Positions 28,335 to 37,510 are shown, numbered from the stretch's first letter. The stretch is DNA of 64,000 nucleotides from Paraburkholderia fynbosensis (GCF_902859935.1 NZ_CADIKI010000007.1:248001-312000); one strand, 5' to 3'. Numbers and translations: made by a program. Notes: a model not told the origin generated them from the letters alone.

Positions 28335-29198
28335 TCACGATTGCAGCGCGCGCTGCTCGGCGCGAGGCGCGGGCGCGAGCATCGCGTCCCACGCAAAGCG
28401 CGCCTGCACCCGCGTGCCGCGCGGCGTGCTGGCGTCAGCGGCGCGGTGCGGGCCGCTGCGCCGGGCGCTGACGCGCAGCGTGCCGTCGAACGCGGCGCAA
28501 CGCGCCTGCATGCCGCTTAGGCCGAAATGACCGCTTTGACCGGCATGGCCACGGCGTCGGCGGGCGTTGCGCGTGAGCCCGATCCCATCATCGCTGATGA
28601 GCAGCGTGAGGTGACGACGGCTCGTCTCGATGCGTACGTCGGCGGATTCGGCGCGGGCGTGCTTGACGATGTTATTCAGCGCTTCCTGAGCGACGCGGAA
28701 CACGGCCAGCGCCGCGTCGGGAGGCAGGCGCGTGAGACGCGCGTCGGCGGCGCAGACGAAGCTCGTGCGCAGTTGCGTGCGGCTGGCAAAGTCGCTGGTC
28801 CAATGCGCGAGCGCCCCGACGATGCCGGCTTCCAGCGACGGCGCGTGCAACTCCGCGACGGCCTGGCGGCTCGCGGCGCACACCGCGTCGAGCGAACGGT
28901 TGGCGACGGCGAGCGCGGCGGCGCATTGCGACGGCGCGTGGGCGGGCAGCCAGGTTTCGACGCCGGCCAGCGCGAAGCGCGCCGCGGTCAATTCGGCACC
29001 CAGGCCGTCGTGCAGTTCGCGCGCCACATGATGGCAGGCGGTTTCGTGCGCCTGAACCAGTTCGGCCGACAGTTCGCGCACCCGCGCACGCAGTTGCGCG
29101 AGCTCGCGCTCGACTGCCGTGGACGGCGCGACGAATCCGTCGCGGGCCGCTGACGGGGAAAGCTGGGCGTTGAACGGGACGACAGTCGACGTATCCAT
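28335..29198 (-). CDS. Soluble NarX-like histidine kinase without sensor domain
   Basis: A 287-aa HisKA_3 kinase. A short coiled-coil-like N-terminus (about 30-55) leads into the phosphoacceptor motif ARELHDGLGAEL (H63) and an HATPase domain with N box (AQEALNNIVKHARA) and DDGIGL. No transmembrane segment, PAS or GAF domain is present, so the input is unclear: a partner protein or regulation of its amount. AGGAAA precedes the ATG. It forms an operon with the response regulator, and an FNR-type site lies 280 nt upstream. Confidence 0.92.
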   Translation of the reverse strand: MDTSTVVPFNAQLSPSAARDGFVAPSTAVERELAQLRARVRELSAELVQAHETACHHVARELHDGLGAELTAARFALAGVETWLPAHAPSQCAAALAVANRSLDAVCAASRQAVAELHAPSLEAGIVGALAHWTSDFASRTQLRTSFVCAADARLTRLPPDAALAVFRVAQEALNNIVKHARAESADVRIETSRRHLTLLISDDGIGLTRNARRRRGHAGQSGHFGLSGMQARCAAFDGTLRVSARRSGPHRAADASTPRGTRVQARFAWDAMLAPAPRAEQRALQS

Positions 29199-29479
29199 GA
29201 GTTTCCTGTCAGGAAGCCGTACGGGCAGCGAAGCGGGTGCGCATCCGCGCCGCGAAGACGAAAGAACGCATGGAATCTCGAGCCTCCGGGTGTGGCCGTT
29301 ACGCATAGCACGCGACGGGTAAAACGCCGTGGTGCGAAGTAACGAAATTTACATTCAGTAACATCAAGATCGGGCCACGAAAAGTCTGTGGAATTGCCTT
29401 ATCGTGCGCCGGGATGATATCTCAAAAAAAGAAAAAATGCAGTCGCCCCAAGGGTTAGCGCTTATATCTCATGCAGTGC

Positions 29480-29493
29480 TTGATGTTGATCAA
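29480..29493 (-). promoter_or_regulatory. FNR/ANR-type box
   Basis: TTGATGTTGATCAA is a perfect match to the FNR/ANR consensus TTGAT-N4-ATCAA. On the minus strand a TATAAG follows at 29463-29458, giving a spacing close to that of class II activated promoters. The only gene downstream in that direction is the histidine kinase (start 29198). Confidence 0.7.
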
Positions 29494-29572
29494 GTTCCAA
29501 TAAGGCACATATATGTAGGAAGAATACCGACGCGAAATGTCAAATTTACGGCGCGAATTTGTAACTGGCAAC

Positions 29573-29600
29573 AAAAAAGGAGCCCGGAGGCTCCTTTTTG
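29573..29600. terminator. Rho-independent terminator of the ferredoxin-NADP reductase gene
   Basis: AAAAAGGAGCC pairs with GGCTCCTTTTT around CGGA. It lies 40 nt beyond the stop codon of the minus-strand fpr gene and is symmetrical enough to work in both directions. Confidence 0.9.
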
Positions 29601-29639
29601 TCGGATCTGCGCCGCAAGCGGCGAAAAGCAGTGTGCGGC

Positions 29640-30410
29640 TTAGCCGACGAACGCCTTTTCGACCACGTAGTGACCCGGCGCGTTGTTGCTGCCTTCCTGG
29701 AAGCCCAAGTCGTCCAGCAGCTTGCGCGTGTCGCGCAGCATGTGCGGGCTGCCGCACAGCATGATGCGGTCGTTTTCGAGCGAGAAGCCCGGCACGCCGA
29801 GGTCGGCGAACAGCTTTTCGGTTTCGATCAGCTCGGTGATGCGGCCGCGGTTTTGGAATGCTTCGCGCGTGACCGTCGGGTAGTACAGCAGCTTTTCCTG
29901 CACCAGTTCGCCCAGGTGCTCATGTGCCGGCAGATGGTCGGTGATGTATTCCTTGTACGCCAGCTCGTCGACGAAACGGCAAGTGTGCGTAAGCACGACG
30001 CGCTCGTAACGGTCGTAAATGTCCGGATCTTTAATGATCGACATGAACGGCGCGAGGCCCGTGCCGGTGGATAGCAGCCACAACGTCTTGCCCGGCAGCA
30101 GGTTGTCGACCATCAGCGTGCCGACTGGCTTCTTGCCGATCAGCACTTCGTCGCCGACTTTCAGATGCTGCAAACGCGATGTGAGCGGGCCGTCCTGCAC
30201 CTTGATGCTCAGGAATTCGAGATGTTCTTCGTAGTTCGCACTCGCGAGGCTATAGGCGCGGATCAGCGGCTTGCCATCGACTTCGAGGCCCACCATCGTG
30301 AACTGGCCGTTTTCGAAACGGAACGACGGATCGCGCGTGCAGGTGAAGCTGAAAAGCGTATCGGTCCAGTGATGGACGCTCAGGACGGTTTGTGAATTCA
30401 GGTTGCTCAT
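29640..30410 (-). CDS. fpr: Ferredoxin-NADP reductase
   Basis: A 256-aa plant-type ferredoxin/flavodoxin-NADP(+) reductase of the bacterial FprA class. The FAD motif is LIRAYSLAS (about 50), and the NADP-binding parts are STGTGLAPFMSIIKD and LTHTCRFVDELAY. The C-terminus VEKAFVG matches proteobacterial Fpr, whose last residues stack on FAD. It exchanges electrons between NADPH and ferredoxin or flavodoxin, often in oxidative stress and Fe-S repair. Single gene with its own terminator. Confidence 0.96.
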   Translation of the reverse strand: MSNLNSQTVLSVHHWTDTLFSFTCTRDPSFRFENGQFTMVGLEVDGKPLIRAYSLASANYEEHLEFLSIKVQDGPLTSRLQHLKVGDEVLIGKKPVGTLMVDNLLPGKTLWLLSTGTGLAPFMSIIKDPDIYDRYERVVLTHTCRFVDELAYKEYITDHLPAHEHLGELVQEKLLYYPTVTREAFQNRGRITELIETEKLFADLGVPGFSLENDRIMLCGSPHMLRDTRKLLDDLGFQEGSNNAPGHYVVEKAFVG

Positions 30411-31074
30411 GGCTTCTTGGATAGTGCGAAAACAAAGGCGGCCAGTCGTTTGAGCCGGCCGGCACGGCAAGGGCGATGCTGCGCTCACCCGTGGACGGGA
30501 GTCACGCGCAATCTGCTATTTTACCGCGCCCGGAGCCGAAGGGCGGTGGCGCGACGGTTGAGCGTGGTGATGCGGGTTGCCGAACCTGGAAACGGCGGCA
30601 CCGGCTGTCGAAACAATCGGGCGCCGCGAACGACGTTGGCGTGAAAGCGGCCGCGCTTCAGCAGGGGTACGGCGACGGGCGAAAAAGTCGCGCTAGGCCG
30701 CTGCCATCTGCCGTCCGGCATGCGCCGGATAGGCGCGCAGCGCGGGCAACCTGGTCAGGATCATACCGAAACGTGGCGTGCGCTGCAGCATTGACCCTGC
30801 TGAGAAAACTGGCAAATGGGGCGCAGGAAGGGGAAATCAGGTGGCCGGTGGATGGCAGGGCGTGAGCGCGGGGACTTTCTAGCCTGCATGGCCCGGTGTG
30901 CGATTTTTTGGTACACGAACGTGGACTCGGCGCGTCACGAGTTGACTTAGACGTAGGTCAGGCAAGGATCCGTTTATTTCCCAGTGCGATGACGCCGAGC
31001 AAAGTGAGCGACGGGACCAAATCGCCCGAAACCGCCCACAGCCTCACCTTGAAGTTGCCAACTCACCCGAGAGC
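30411..31074. other. Gene-free stretch between fpr and the sugar ABC operon
   Basis: 664 nt. The part next to fpr should hold its promoter. The rest shows no frame with sensible composition, no clear terminator hairpin for the ABC operon and no tRNA-like structure. I see nothing I can name in it. Confidence 0.45.
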
Positions 31075-32034
31075 CTACGCCGGCGCCGCCACCCGCTTTT
31101 TCCCGCGCTGTTTGAGCACTCGCGCCTGCAGGACGATCACCAGCAACAGGAACACGCCACGAATCACCGACTGCCAGTATGCCGACAAGCTGATGAAACC
31201 CAGCCCGTTTTCAAAGTTCAGCAGGTTGAAGACGAGACCGAGCAGCAGCACGCCGGCAATCGTCATCGCGACCGAGCCTTCGCCGCCGGTGAGCAGCGTG
31301 CCGCCGAGCACCACGGCCGAAATCGCGAACAGCTCCCAGCCGACGCCTTCGTTCGGCTGTCCCGCGCCGAACTGCGCGGCGAGGATCACGCCCGCCATGC
31401 CGGCGAGCAGCCCGCTCACCGCATAGGCCATCACCAGTGTGCGGTCGACGTTCAGCCCCATTAGTCGCGCGGCTTCCTCGCTGCCGCCGATCGCCAGCGA
31501 ATGCCGCCCGAAACGCGTGCTGCGCAACGCGAGCCAGCCGGCCACGGCGGTGACCGCCGCAACGATCCCCGGAATCGGCAGGCCGAACAGATCGCCTTGG
31601 CCGAAGTTGCCGAAGTTCGATTCGGACGCAATCGACACCGCATCGTTCCTGCCGAGCAGCAGCGCGACGCCGTGTGCGCCGAGGCTCGTCGCGAGCGTCA
31701 CGATGAACGGCAGGATTTTTAGCCGCGTGATGATGAGCCCGTTCAGCACGCCGGCCGCGAGCCCCGCCGCGCAGCCCGCCAGCACCGCGACCCAGCCGCC
31801 GTACACGCTGGTCAGCGCGGCGACGACGCTCGCGAGCGCGGCCACCGTACCCACCGACAGATCGATGCCGCCGGTGATGATCACGAAGGCCATGCCGATC
31901 GAGATCAGCGCGAACATCGAGTTGTAGCGCCAGAACGACGTGATGTTGTACGCCGAGCCGAAATGCTCGTAGCGCACGAGGCCGAAGACGACGAGGGCCG
32001 CCAGCGCGAGCAGGATAGGAAGATTCTTTTTCAT
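31075..32034 (-). CDS. yjfF: Sugar ABC transporter permease (YjfF-like)
   Basis: A 319-aa inner-membrane permease of the BPD_transp_2 family. The N-terminus is MKKNLPILLALAALVVFGL and the family motif GGIDLSVGTVAALASV appears near residue 60; about 8-10 hydrophobic segments follow. It is the second permease of a YtfQ-YtfR-YtfT-YjfF type system for a furanose-form hexose. It starts 38 nt after the YtfT-like gene. The C-terminus is basic (RVLKQRGKKRV). Confidence 0.9.
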   Translation of the reverse strand: MKKNLPILLALAALVVFGLVRYEHFGSAYNITSFWRYNSMFALISIGMAFVIITGGIDLSVGTVAALASVVAALTSVYGGWVAVLAGCAAGLAAGVLNGLIITRLKILPFIVTLATSLGAHGVALLLGRNDAVSIASESNFGNFGQGDLFGLPIPGIVAAVTAVAGWLALRSTRFGRHSLAIGGSEEAARLMGLNVDRTLVMAYAVSGLLAGMAGVILAAQFGAGQPNEGVGWELFAISAVVLGGTLLTGGEGSVAMTIAGVLLLGLVFNLLNFENGLGFISLSAYWQSVIRGVFLLLVIVLQARVLKQRGKKRVAAPA

Positions 32035-32072
32035 CGCATGAGTCCGGGAGTGTCCGTAAGCTGCGTCAGGCG

Positions 32073-33113
32073 TTAGCGCGCGCGCCGTTGCACATAAACG
32101 GCCGCGACGATAATGCCGGCCTTCACCACCAGCGCCGCCGCGTCGGGAATGCCGTGCGCGAGCAGCGTATAGCGCAGCAACTGGATGATCAGCGCGCCGA
32201 TCAGCGTGCCGCCGATGTACGCCTTGCCACCCGTCAGCGCGGTGCCGCCGACGGCGACCGCGGCGATCGCATCGAGCTCCACCCCGAGCCCGACCACGTT
32301 CGCATCGGAAGATGAATTCACCGAGATCGAGATCAGGCCGGCGAGACCCGCGAGCGCCGCGCACGACGTGTACGCGATCAGCTTGACGCTGGCGGTCGGC
32401 ACGCCGCACAGGTACGCGGCTTTTTCGTTGCCGCCCGTGATCAGCAGGTACTGCCCGAACAGCGTCTTGCGCACGACCCACACGAACACCGCGACCAGCG
32501 CCAGCATCAGCAGCACCTGGAACGGCACGCCCGCGACCTTGCCGAGCGCGATCCACTGGAAAGCCGGCGTGTTGAACGCCTGCAGACTGCCGTCGGTGAC
32601 GACCTGCGCGATGCCGCGTCCGGCGATGAACAGCACCAGCGTCGCGACAATCGGTTGCACGGATAGCCTCGTCACCAGCAAGCCGTTGAACACGCCGCAC
32701 AACGCGGCGGCGAGCACCGGCAGCACGAACGCGAGCGCAATGCCGCCGGGCCCCGGTATGTTGAGGAACAGCATCGGCGCAAGCGCGCCGGAGATCGCCA
32801 TCGATGCGCCCACCGACAGATCGATGCCCCCCGTCGCCACTACCAGCGTCATGCCGATGCCGACGATCACGATCGTCACCACCTGGGTCATGTTCACGTT
32901 GAAGGTTTGCAGCGACCAGAAGTGCGGCGTGAAGATCAGATTGAACAGCACCATCGCGAGCAGCACGATGACTTCGCGCTGCATCGCCAGGTGCCGCCAT
33001 TTCTGCACCGTGCTCGCCGGTTTGGCGCGCGGCGCGGCGCTCATGGCCGAGGTGGCCTCGCCGTGTCGCGGCGGTTCCGTTTGCAACGATTCGGTGTGCA
33101 GCTTAAGCGCCAT
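32073..33113 (-). CDS. ytfT: Sugar ABC transporter permease (YtfT-like)
   Basis: A 346-aa permease with a 45-residue cytoplasmic N-terminus followed by hydrophobic segments and the motif GGIDLSVGASMAISGAL (about 95-111). The ATG overlaps the end of the ATPase gene by 11 nt, so translation is probably coupled. With the 31075-32034 product it should form the heterodimeric channel of the importer. An internal ATG (MSAAPRAKPAS) is a possible alternative start. Confidence 0.92.
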   Translation of the reverse strand: MALKLHTESLQTEPPRHGEATSAMSAAPRAKPASTVQKWRHLAMQREVIVLLAMVLFNLIFTPHFWSLQTFNVNMTQVVTIVIVGIGMTLVVATGGIDLSVGASMAISGALAPMLFLNIPGPGGIALAFVLPVLAAALCGVFNGLLVTRLSVQPIVATLVLFIAGRGIAQVVTDGSLQAFNTPAFQWIALGKVAGVPFQVLLMLALVAVFVWVVRKTLFGQYLLITGGNEKAAYLCGVPTASVKLIAYTSCAALAGLAGLISISVNSSSDANVVGLGVELDAIAAVAVGGTALTGGKAYIGGTLIGALIIQLLRYTLLAHGIPDAAALVVKAGIIVAAVYVQRRAR

Positions 33114-34728
33114 GACGGTCGCCCTCCAACGCGTCTTCGATATGGGCGGCGTGGGCCGCTTCCACCAGTGGCGAATGTCCTTCGCTGCCGTAGGCGATGG
33201 CGTCCATGATCGCGGTCTCGCTCATGTCGGCGCCGTTCAGCTCGGCGACCGTGCGGCCGTCGCGGATCACCACCGCGCGGTCGGCCACGGCGGTCAGCTC
33301 TTCCAGTTCCGATGCGGAGAGCAGCACTGCCAGTCCCGCGTCGCGCAACTCGCGCACGATCTTCGCGACGTCGGCTTTGGCGCCTACGTCGATGCCGCGC
33401 GTCGGTTCGTCGAGCAGCAGCAGCGACGGCTCGGCGGCGAGCCAGCGCGCGAGCAGCACCTTCTGCTGATTGCCGCCCGACAGCTCGCGGATCGGCTGAT
33501 CGGCGGAGCGCAGCTTGATGCCGAGCGACGCGATGAAGCGGTCCACGATCGCCTGCTGTTTCTTCACGTCGACCACGCCATTCTTCGCGAGCGTGCGCAG
33601 GCAGACCAGCGTGAGGTTGTCGCGCACCGACAGTTCGGGGACGATGCCTTCGCCCTTACGGTCTTCGGTGAGGTACGCGAGGCCGCGCGCGATCGCGTCC
33701 TGCGGCGACTTCAATGTAACCGCCGCGCCGCCGATCGACAGCGAGCCGCGCTCCAGCGGATCGGCGCCGAACATCAGCCGCATGGTCTCGGTGCGGCCCG
33801 AGCCGAGCAGGCCCGCGAGACCCACCGCTTCGCCCGCATGCACGTCGAGCGACACGTCGCTCACCTTCGGATGCGCGCTCAACTGCGACGCGGCGATCGC
33901 CTGCTTGCCGCGCCGCGCGAGGTTCGCTTCGCGCGAGGCGGTGTCTTCCTGCACGACGGCGGCGAGTGTGCGGCCGAGCATCGTCGTGACGAGTTGCAGC
34001 TTGTCCATCTCGGCCATCGTGCTTTGCGCGACCGTCTGGCCATCGCGCATCACGGTGACGCGGTCGCACAGCGCATAAAGCTCGTCGAGCCGGTGCGACA
34101 CGAAGATCACCGCGCGACCGTCGTCACGCAATTTGCGCACCACGGTGAAGAGCAGTTCCACTTCGCGTTCGTCGAGCGACGAGGTGGATTCGTCCATGAT
34201 CACCATCTTCGCGTCGGACGACACCGCGCGCGCGAGCGCCACCATCTGCTGGATCGCGGTCGAATAGCGGCCGACCGGTTTCTTCACGTCGATCTGCAGG
34301 CCGAACGATTCGAGCAGCGCGCTGGCGCGCTGCTGCACCGCGCGCCAGTCGATCAGACCGAAGCGGCGCGGCTCGCGGCCGAGGAAAATGTTTTCCGCGA
34401 CCGAGCGGAACGGCACCAGGTTGATCTCTTGATAGATCGTGCTGATGCCCGCTTCGCGCGCCTGCTTGGGCGTGCGGAAATCGACTTCGCGGCCTTCGAA
34501 GCGCACGCTGCCCGAACCGCGCCGATAGGCGCCGGTCAGGATCTTGATCATCGTCGATTTGCCGGCGCCGTTCTGGCCGATCAGCGCGTGCACCTCACCC
34601 GCGGCGACACTCAGATTCGCGCCGCGCAACGCGGGTACGCCGCCGAAGCTGATGCCAATGTCCTGCATCTCGAGCAGCGGCGCGCGGGTAAGGGGGGAGT
34701 GGGGTGTCTCTTTGCCGGATTCCGTCAC
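33103..34728 (-). CDS. ytfR: Sugar ABC transporter ATP-binding protein (YtfR-like)
   Basis: A 541-aa tandem ATPase of the CUT2 sugar importer family. The first half has Walker A GQNGAGKST, a non-standard signature region YSTAIQQMVALARA and Walker B VIMDESTSSLD. The second half has a degenerate P-loop (GLLGSGRTETMRLMFG), signature LSGGNQQKV and Walker B LLLLDEPTRGID, as is usual for CUT2 ATPases. The GTG start at 34728 has AGGAGG seven bases upstream, clearly better than in-frame codons further up. Confidence 0.95.
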   Translation of the reverse strand: MTESGKETPHSPLTRAPLLEMQDIGISFGGVPALRGANLSVAAGEVHALIGQNGAGKSTMIKILTGAYRRGSGSVRFEGREVDFRTPKQAREAGISTIYQEINLVPFRSVAENIFLGREPRRFGLIDWRAVQQRASALLESFGLQIDVKKPVGRYSTAIQQMVALARAVSSDAKMVIMDESTSSLDEREVELLFTVVRKLRDDGRAVIFVSHRLDELYALCDRVTVMRDGQTVAQSTMAEMDKLQLVTTMLGRTLAAVVQEDTASREANLARRGKQAIAASQLSAHPKVSDVSLDVHAGEAVGLAGLLGSGRTETMRLMFGADPLERGSLSIGGAAVTLKSPQDAIARGLAYLTEDRKGEGIVPELSVRDNLTLVCLRTLAKNGVVDVKKQQAIVDRFIASLGIKLRSADQPIRELSGGNQQKVLLARWLAAEPSLLLLDEPTRGIDVGAKADVAKIVRELRDAGLAVLLSASELEELTAVADRAVVIRDGRTVAELNGADMSETAIMDAIAYGSEGHSPLVEAAHAAHIEDALEGDRHGA

Positions 34729-34982
34729 GGGGAGTCCTCCTGATGCGGGTGCTGCGTAGGCTGCACGGCGAAGCGCCGTGCGCGTGCGGACTTGATGCTG
34801 AGGCGCAGCCGAATCGATGCGTCGAGACATGTTACGCCGCATAAAAGCGAAGCGACGGTCCGTGCAATCACGGGCGCGTCGCTTCGAACCCTTCCCGTCA
34901 CCCGCCGACCGCGCAAGTATCTTGCATCGAGAGGAGACGTCTCAATGGCGGGTGATTTCCTGCTGCAACGCTAGCTGCTCTA

Positions 34983-36002
34983 TCAATAGCCGTACTGCAT
35001 GCTCTGCTGCACGTTGCTCTTGTCGTAGAAGCGGTCGGAGACCTTGACCCAGGTCGGGATCTTTTCGCCCTTCGCGTAACGCTGCGCGACGTCGCAGGCG
35101 AGGGGGCCGAAGAACGGGCTCGACTGCACGCTCGCGCCGAGTTCGCCGGCGGCGATCGCGTCGAGGCCGCCCTTGGTGCCGTCGATCGTCACGATCTGGA
35201 TGTCCTTGCCCGGCTGCTTGCCGGCTGCCTTGATCGCGGCGATCGCGCCAAGCGCCATTTCATCGTTGTGCGCGTAGACCGCGGTGACGTCCGGATGCGC
35301 CTGCAACAGCGTTTCCATGACCTGGCGACCCTTGTCGCGCGCGAAGTCGCCGCTTTGCGACGCGATGATCGTCATGCCCGGATTTTTCGCGACGACTTCG
35401 TCGAAGCCCTTCTTGCGATCGTTCGCGGCGGACGCGCCGGTCGTGCCTTCGAGTTCGATGATCTTCGCCTTGCCGCCCGTCGCCTTGATGAGCCAGTCGG
35501 CGGCGCGATGGCCCTGATCGATGAAGTCAGAGCCGATGAACGTGATGTAGTCGCGGCCAGCAACGGCAACCGACTGATCGACATTGCGGTCGACCAGGAT
35601 CACCGGAATGCCGGCCTTCTTGGCCTGCAGCACGACCGGTGCGAGCGGCTTCTCCTCACGCGGCGGGAACACCAGCAGATCGACGTGCTGCGCGATCATG
35701 CTCTGGATGTCGGAGACCTGTTTGGAGTTGGAGCCGTTGGCGTCGGTCATCACGACCTGCCAGCCGCATTTCGCGGCGACGTCCTTGAAGCTCTTGGTTT
35801 CCGCGAGACGCCACGGGTTGTTGCTTTCGGTCTGCGCGAAACCGACCTTCAGCGGAGTCTTGGTGGACAACTTCGGCAATGCGTCGTCGGCGTGCGCGGT
35901 GGCGACGCCGAAACCGATTGCCAGTGCCAGCAGCGAACCTGCCAGCGGACGAATCTGCTGCCTGCGCGCGAGTTTGCGCGACTGCGTGTTGTGCGACGCC
36001 AT
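34983..36002 (-). CDS. ytfQ: Periplasmic sugar-binding protein (YtfQ-like)
   Basis: A 339-aa type 1 periplasmic binding protein, first gene of the transporter operon. A signal peptide ends near THADD (SLLALAIGFGVATAHA, cleavage about residue 38). The mature protein resembles E. coli YtfQ, which binds galactofuranose: GFAQTESNNPWR, VDRNVDQS, ELEGTTGASAANDRKKGF, SQSGDFARDKG, YAHNDEMALGAI. GGAGGAAGAC precedes the ATG. The sugar bound here is inferred, and arabinofuranose or galactose are alternatives. Confidence 0.94.
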   Translation of the reverse strand: MASHNTQSRKLARRQQIRPLAGSLLALAIGFGVATAHADDALPKLSTKTPLKVGFAQTESNNPWRLAETKSFKDVAAKCGWQVVMTDANGSNSKQVSDIQSMIAQHVDLLVFPPREEKPLAPVVLQAKKAGIPVILVDRNVDQSVAVAGRDYITFIGSDFIDQGHRAADWLIKATGGKAKIIELEGTTGASAANDRKKGFDEVVAKNPGMTIIASQSGDFARDKGRQVMETLLQAHPDVTAVYAHNDEMALGAIAAIKAAGKQPGKDIQIVTIDGTKGGLDAIAAGELGASVQSSPFFGPLACDVAQRYAKGEKIPTWVKVSDRFYDKSNVQQSMQYGY

Positions 36003-36093
36003 GTCTTCCTCCAGTACCTGGTGAGGTAGGTTGTATTTGCTTTTTGTGTTGCACCTGATCGGTCAGCGCTATTTTTGCCCGACCGGTGTGCCG

Positions 36094-36123
36094 ATTATTC
36101 CATCAGGAATTATTATCGGTCAA
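36094..36123 (-). promoter_or_regulatory. Putative promoter of the ytfQ operon
   Basis: On the minus strand TTGACC (36123-36118) and AATAAT (36099-36094) are 18 bp apart. The -35 element overlaps the lacI stop codon. It is directed at ytfQ, about 95 nt downstream. Confidence 0.55.
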
Positions 36124-37202
36124 TCACTAATAATATTAGTTATTGGCTTTTTTGCCTCGGTAATTACCCTCACCGAGGCGCGTTCGACGAGCGGCCCATC
36201 GAGCTTGACCATCCGGTGCCGCACCGGCGCGCCGGCGGCGCGGTTGTGCTCTTCCTGCAGCAGTGTTTCGACGGCCCAGCGTCCCAGTTCGTAGTTCGGC
36301 AGCACCACGGTCGAGAGCGGCGGGTGCGTATGGCGGGCAATTTCCTGGTCGTCGTAGCCGAGCACCGAGACGTCTTCCGGCACGCGCAGACCCAGTTGCT
36401 TCAATGCTTCGATGGCACCGATCGCGGTCAGGTCGTTCGCGCAGAAAATCGCGGTCGGCGGATTGGCCTCGCGCATCAGCGAGAGCGTCAGTTCGAAGCC
36501 GAGGCCCGAGCTCCAGTCACCGTCGCGCACGAGTTCCGGCGCGAACGGCAGGTCGGCGGTGGCGAGTGCGGTGCGGTAGCCCTTCAGGCGGTCTTTTGAC
36601 GCATCCTGCCACGGCTCGCCGTTGATGTAGCCGATCCGCCGATGGCCCGCTTGCAGCAGGTAGTCGGTGGCCAGATGGCCGCCCGCGACTTCCGCCGGCA
36701 CCACCGACGAAAACCCGCCCTCGCTCGTGTAGCAGTTCAGCAGCACGGTCGGCACCTGCGAGAGCGCTGCCGGCGGCGTCACCTTGCGCGTGTAGACGGT
36801 CGCGTAGATCACGCCGAACACATGCGGGTTCGCGAGGATCGTGTCGAGCACCTGCTTTTCGATATCGGCGTTGCCGTGTGTCGAATAGACCGCCAGCATC
36901 TTGCCGCTCGCATAGGCCGCGTCGCGCGCGCCGTCTGCGTTGACGACCGGGTGCGGGCTGGTGGAGATTTCGTCGGCCAGATAGACGATCAGGTTGCGCT
37001 CGTCGGTCGAGGCCGCGACCGGCTCGCGCAGCGACAGCCGGTAGCCGAGATCGTGCGCGGCTTTGAGCACCTTGTTGCGGGTGGTTTCGGAGAATTTCGC
37101 GCCGGTCGCGTTGTTCAGCACGAGCGAAACAGTCGATTGCGACACGCCGGTGAGCTTGGCGATGTCGGTCATGGTCGGACGGCGTTGAGTCGATTTTTTC
37201 AT
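36120..37202 (-). CDS. LacI family transcriptional regulator of the sugar transporter
   Basis: A 360-aa LacI/GalR repressor. The HTH is at the N-terminus (MTDIAKLTGVSQSTVSLVLN) with the hinge YRLSLRE, followed by a periplasmic-binding-like effector domain. It lies directly upstream of ytfQ on the same strand and diverges from galM, so it probably controls both in response to the imported sugar. ACTAATAATAT motifs flank it on both sides, one inside its own 3' end. The start at MKKSTQRRPTM has no strong ribosome site; the fourth-line MTDIAK start is possible. Confidence 0.92.
   Translation of the reverse strand: MKKSTQRRPTMTDIAKLTGVSQSTVSLVLNNATGAKFSETTRNKVLKAAHDLGYRLSLREPVAASTDERNLIVYLADEISTSPHPVVNADGARDAAYASGKMLAVYSTHGNADIEKQVLDTILANPHVFGVIYATVYTRKVTPPAALSQVPTVLLNCYTSEGGFSSVVPAEVAGGHLATDYLLQAGHRRIGYINGEPWQDASKDRLKGYRTALATADLPFAPELVRDGDWSSGLGFELTLSLMREANPPTAIFCANDLTAIGAIEALKQLGLRVPEDVSVLGYDDQEIARHTHPPLSTVVLPNYELGRWAVETLLQEEHNRAAGAPVRHRMVKLDGPLVERASVRVITEAKKPITNIISD
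36126..36140. promoter_or_regulatory. Putative LacI operator O1 (ytfQ promoter)
   Basis: ACTAATAATATTAGT is a perfect odd-length palindrome (15 bp). It lies 2 bp upstream of the -35 element of the ytfQ promoter, within the last codons of the regulator gene. Confidence 0.6.
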
Positions 37203-37271
37203 TGGGCGGGCCGCGCGGTTGGCGGCGCAAAAGCTAAGGCATGCCGTGGGCATCGTGGTGCTGACGGTACC

Positions 37272-37286
37272 ACTAATAATATGCGC
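37272..37286. promoter_or_regulatory. Putative LacI operator O2 (regulator gene promoter)
   Basis: ACTAATAATATGCGC shares the first 11 bases of the O1 palindrome. It lies 70 nt upstream of the regulator's start, a position suited to autoregulation. Confidence 0.5.
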
Positions 37287-37361
37287 GCGGCAACGCGCGC
37301 TAACCCGCCATTTGGGAGGACTCGATGAACGCCCGGAACCCATCCTTACGATAAATTTATT

Positions 37362-37376
37362 ACTAATAATATTGAC
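37362..37376. promoter_or_regulatory. Putative LacI operator O3 (galM side)
   Basis: ACTAATAATATTGAC shares the first 12 bases of the O1 palindrome and runs into TTGACC (37372-37377), a possible -35 element pointing to galM. The -10 match (GATTCT) is weak. Confidence 0.5.
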
Positions 37377-37465
37377 CGAAGCGCTTTGTCGTGCGATTCT
37401 CGGTCGCGCGGACCTCGACCGTCCGCCGGCCGCGCGTTGTGCGCGGCATGCCATAGGAGACACTG

Positions 37466-37510
37466 ATGCGCGTTTTTGCCGTCATCCGCTCGAGGCCCTG
37501 CCTTTTCTGA
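37466..37510 (+). CDS. 14-codon upstream open frame coupled to galM
   Basis: ATG at 37466 has the best ribosome site of the region (AGGAGACACTG before it). It encodes MRVFAVIRSRPCLF and stops with TGA two bases before the galM ATG. galM itself lacks a ribosome site, so ribosomes may reach it by reinitiation. It may be a leader peptide, or the remnant of an earlier start of galM lost by a frameshift. Confidence 0.45.
   Translation: MRVFAVIRSRPCLF

Noticed and set aside
31075..33000. A continuous 641-codon frame that would fuse both sugar permeases
   Set aside because: Only its second half is permease-like in this frame; the upstream permease is encoded in another frame from 33113 to 32073. 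It is read-through, not a fusion gene.
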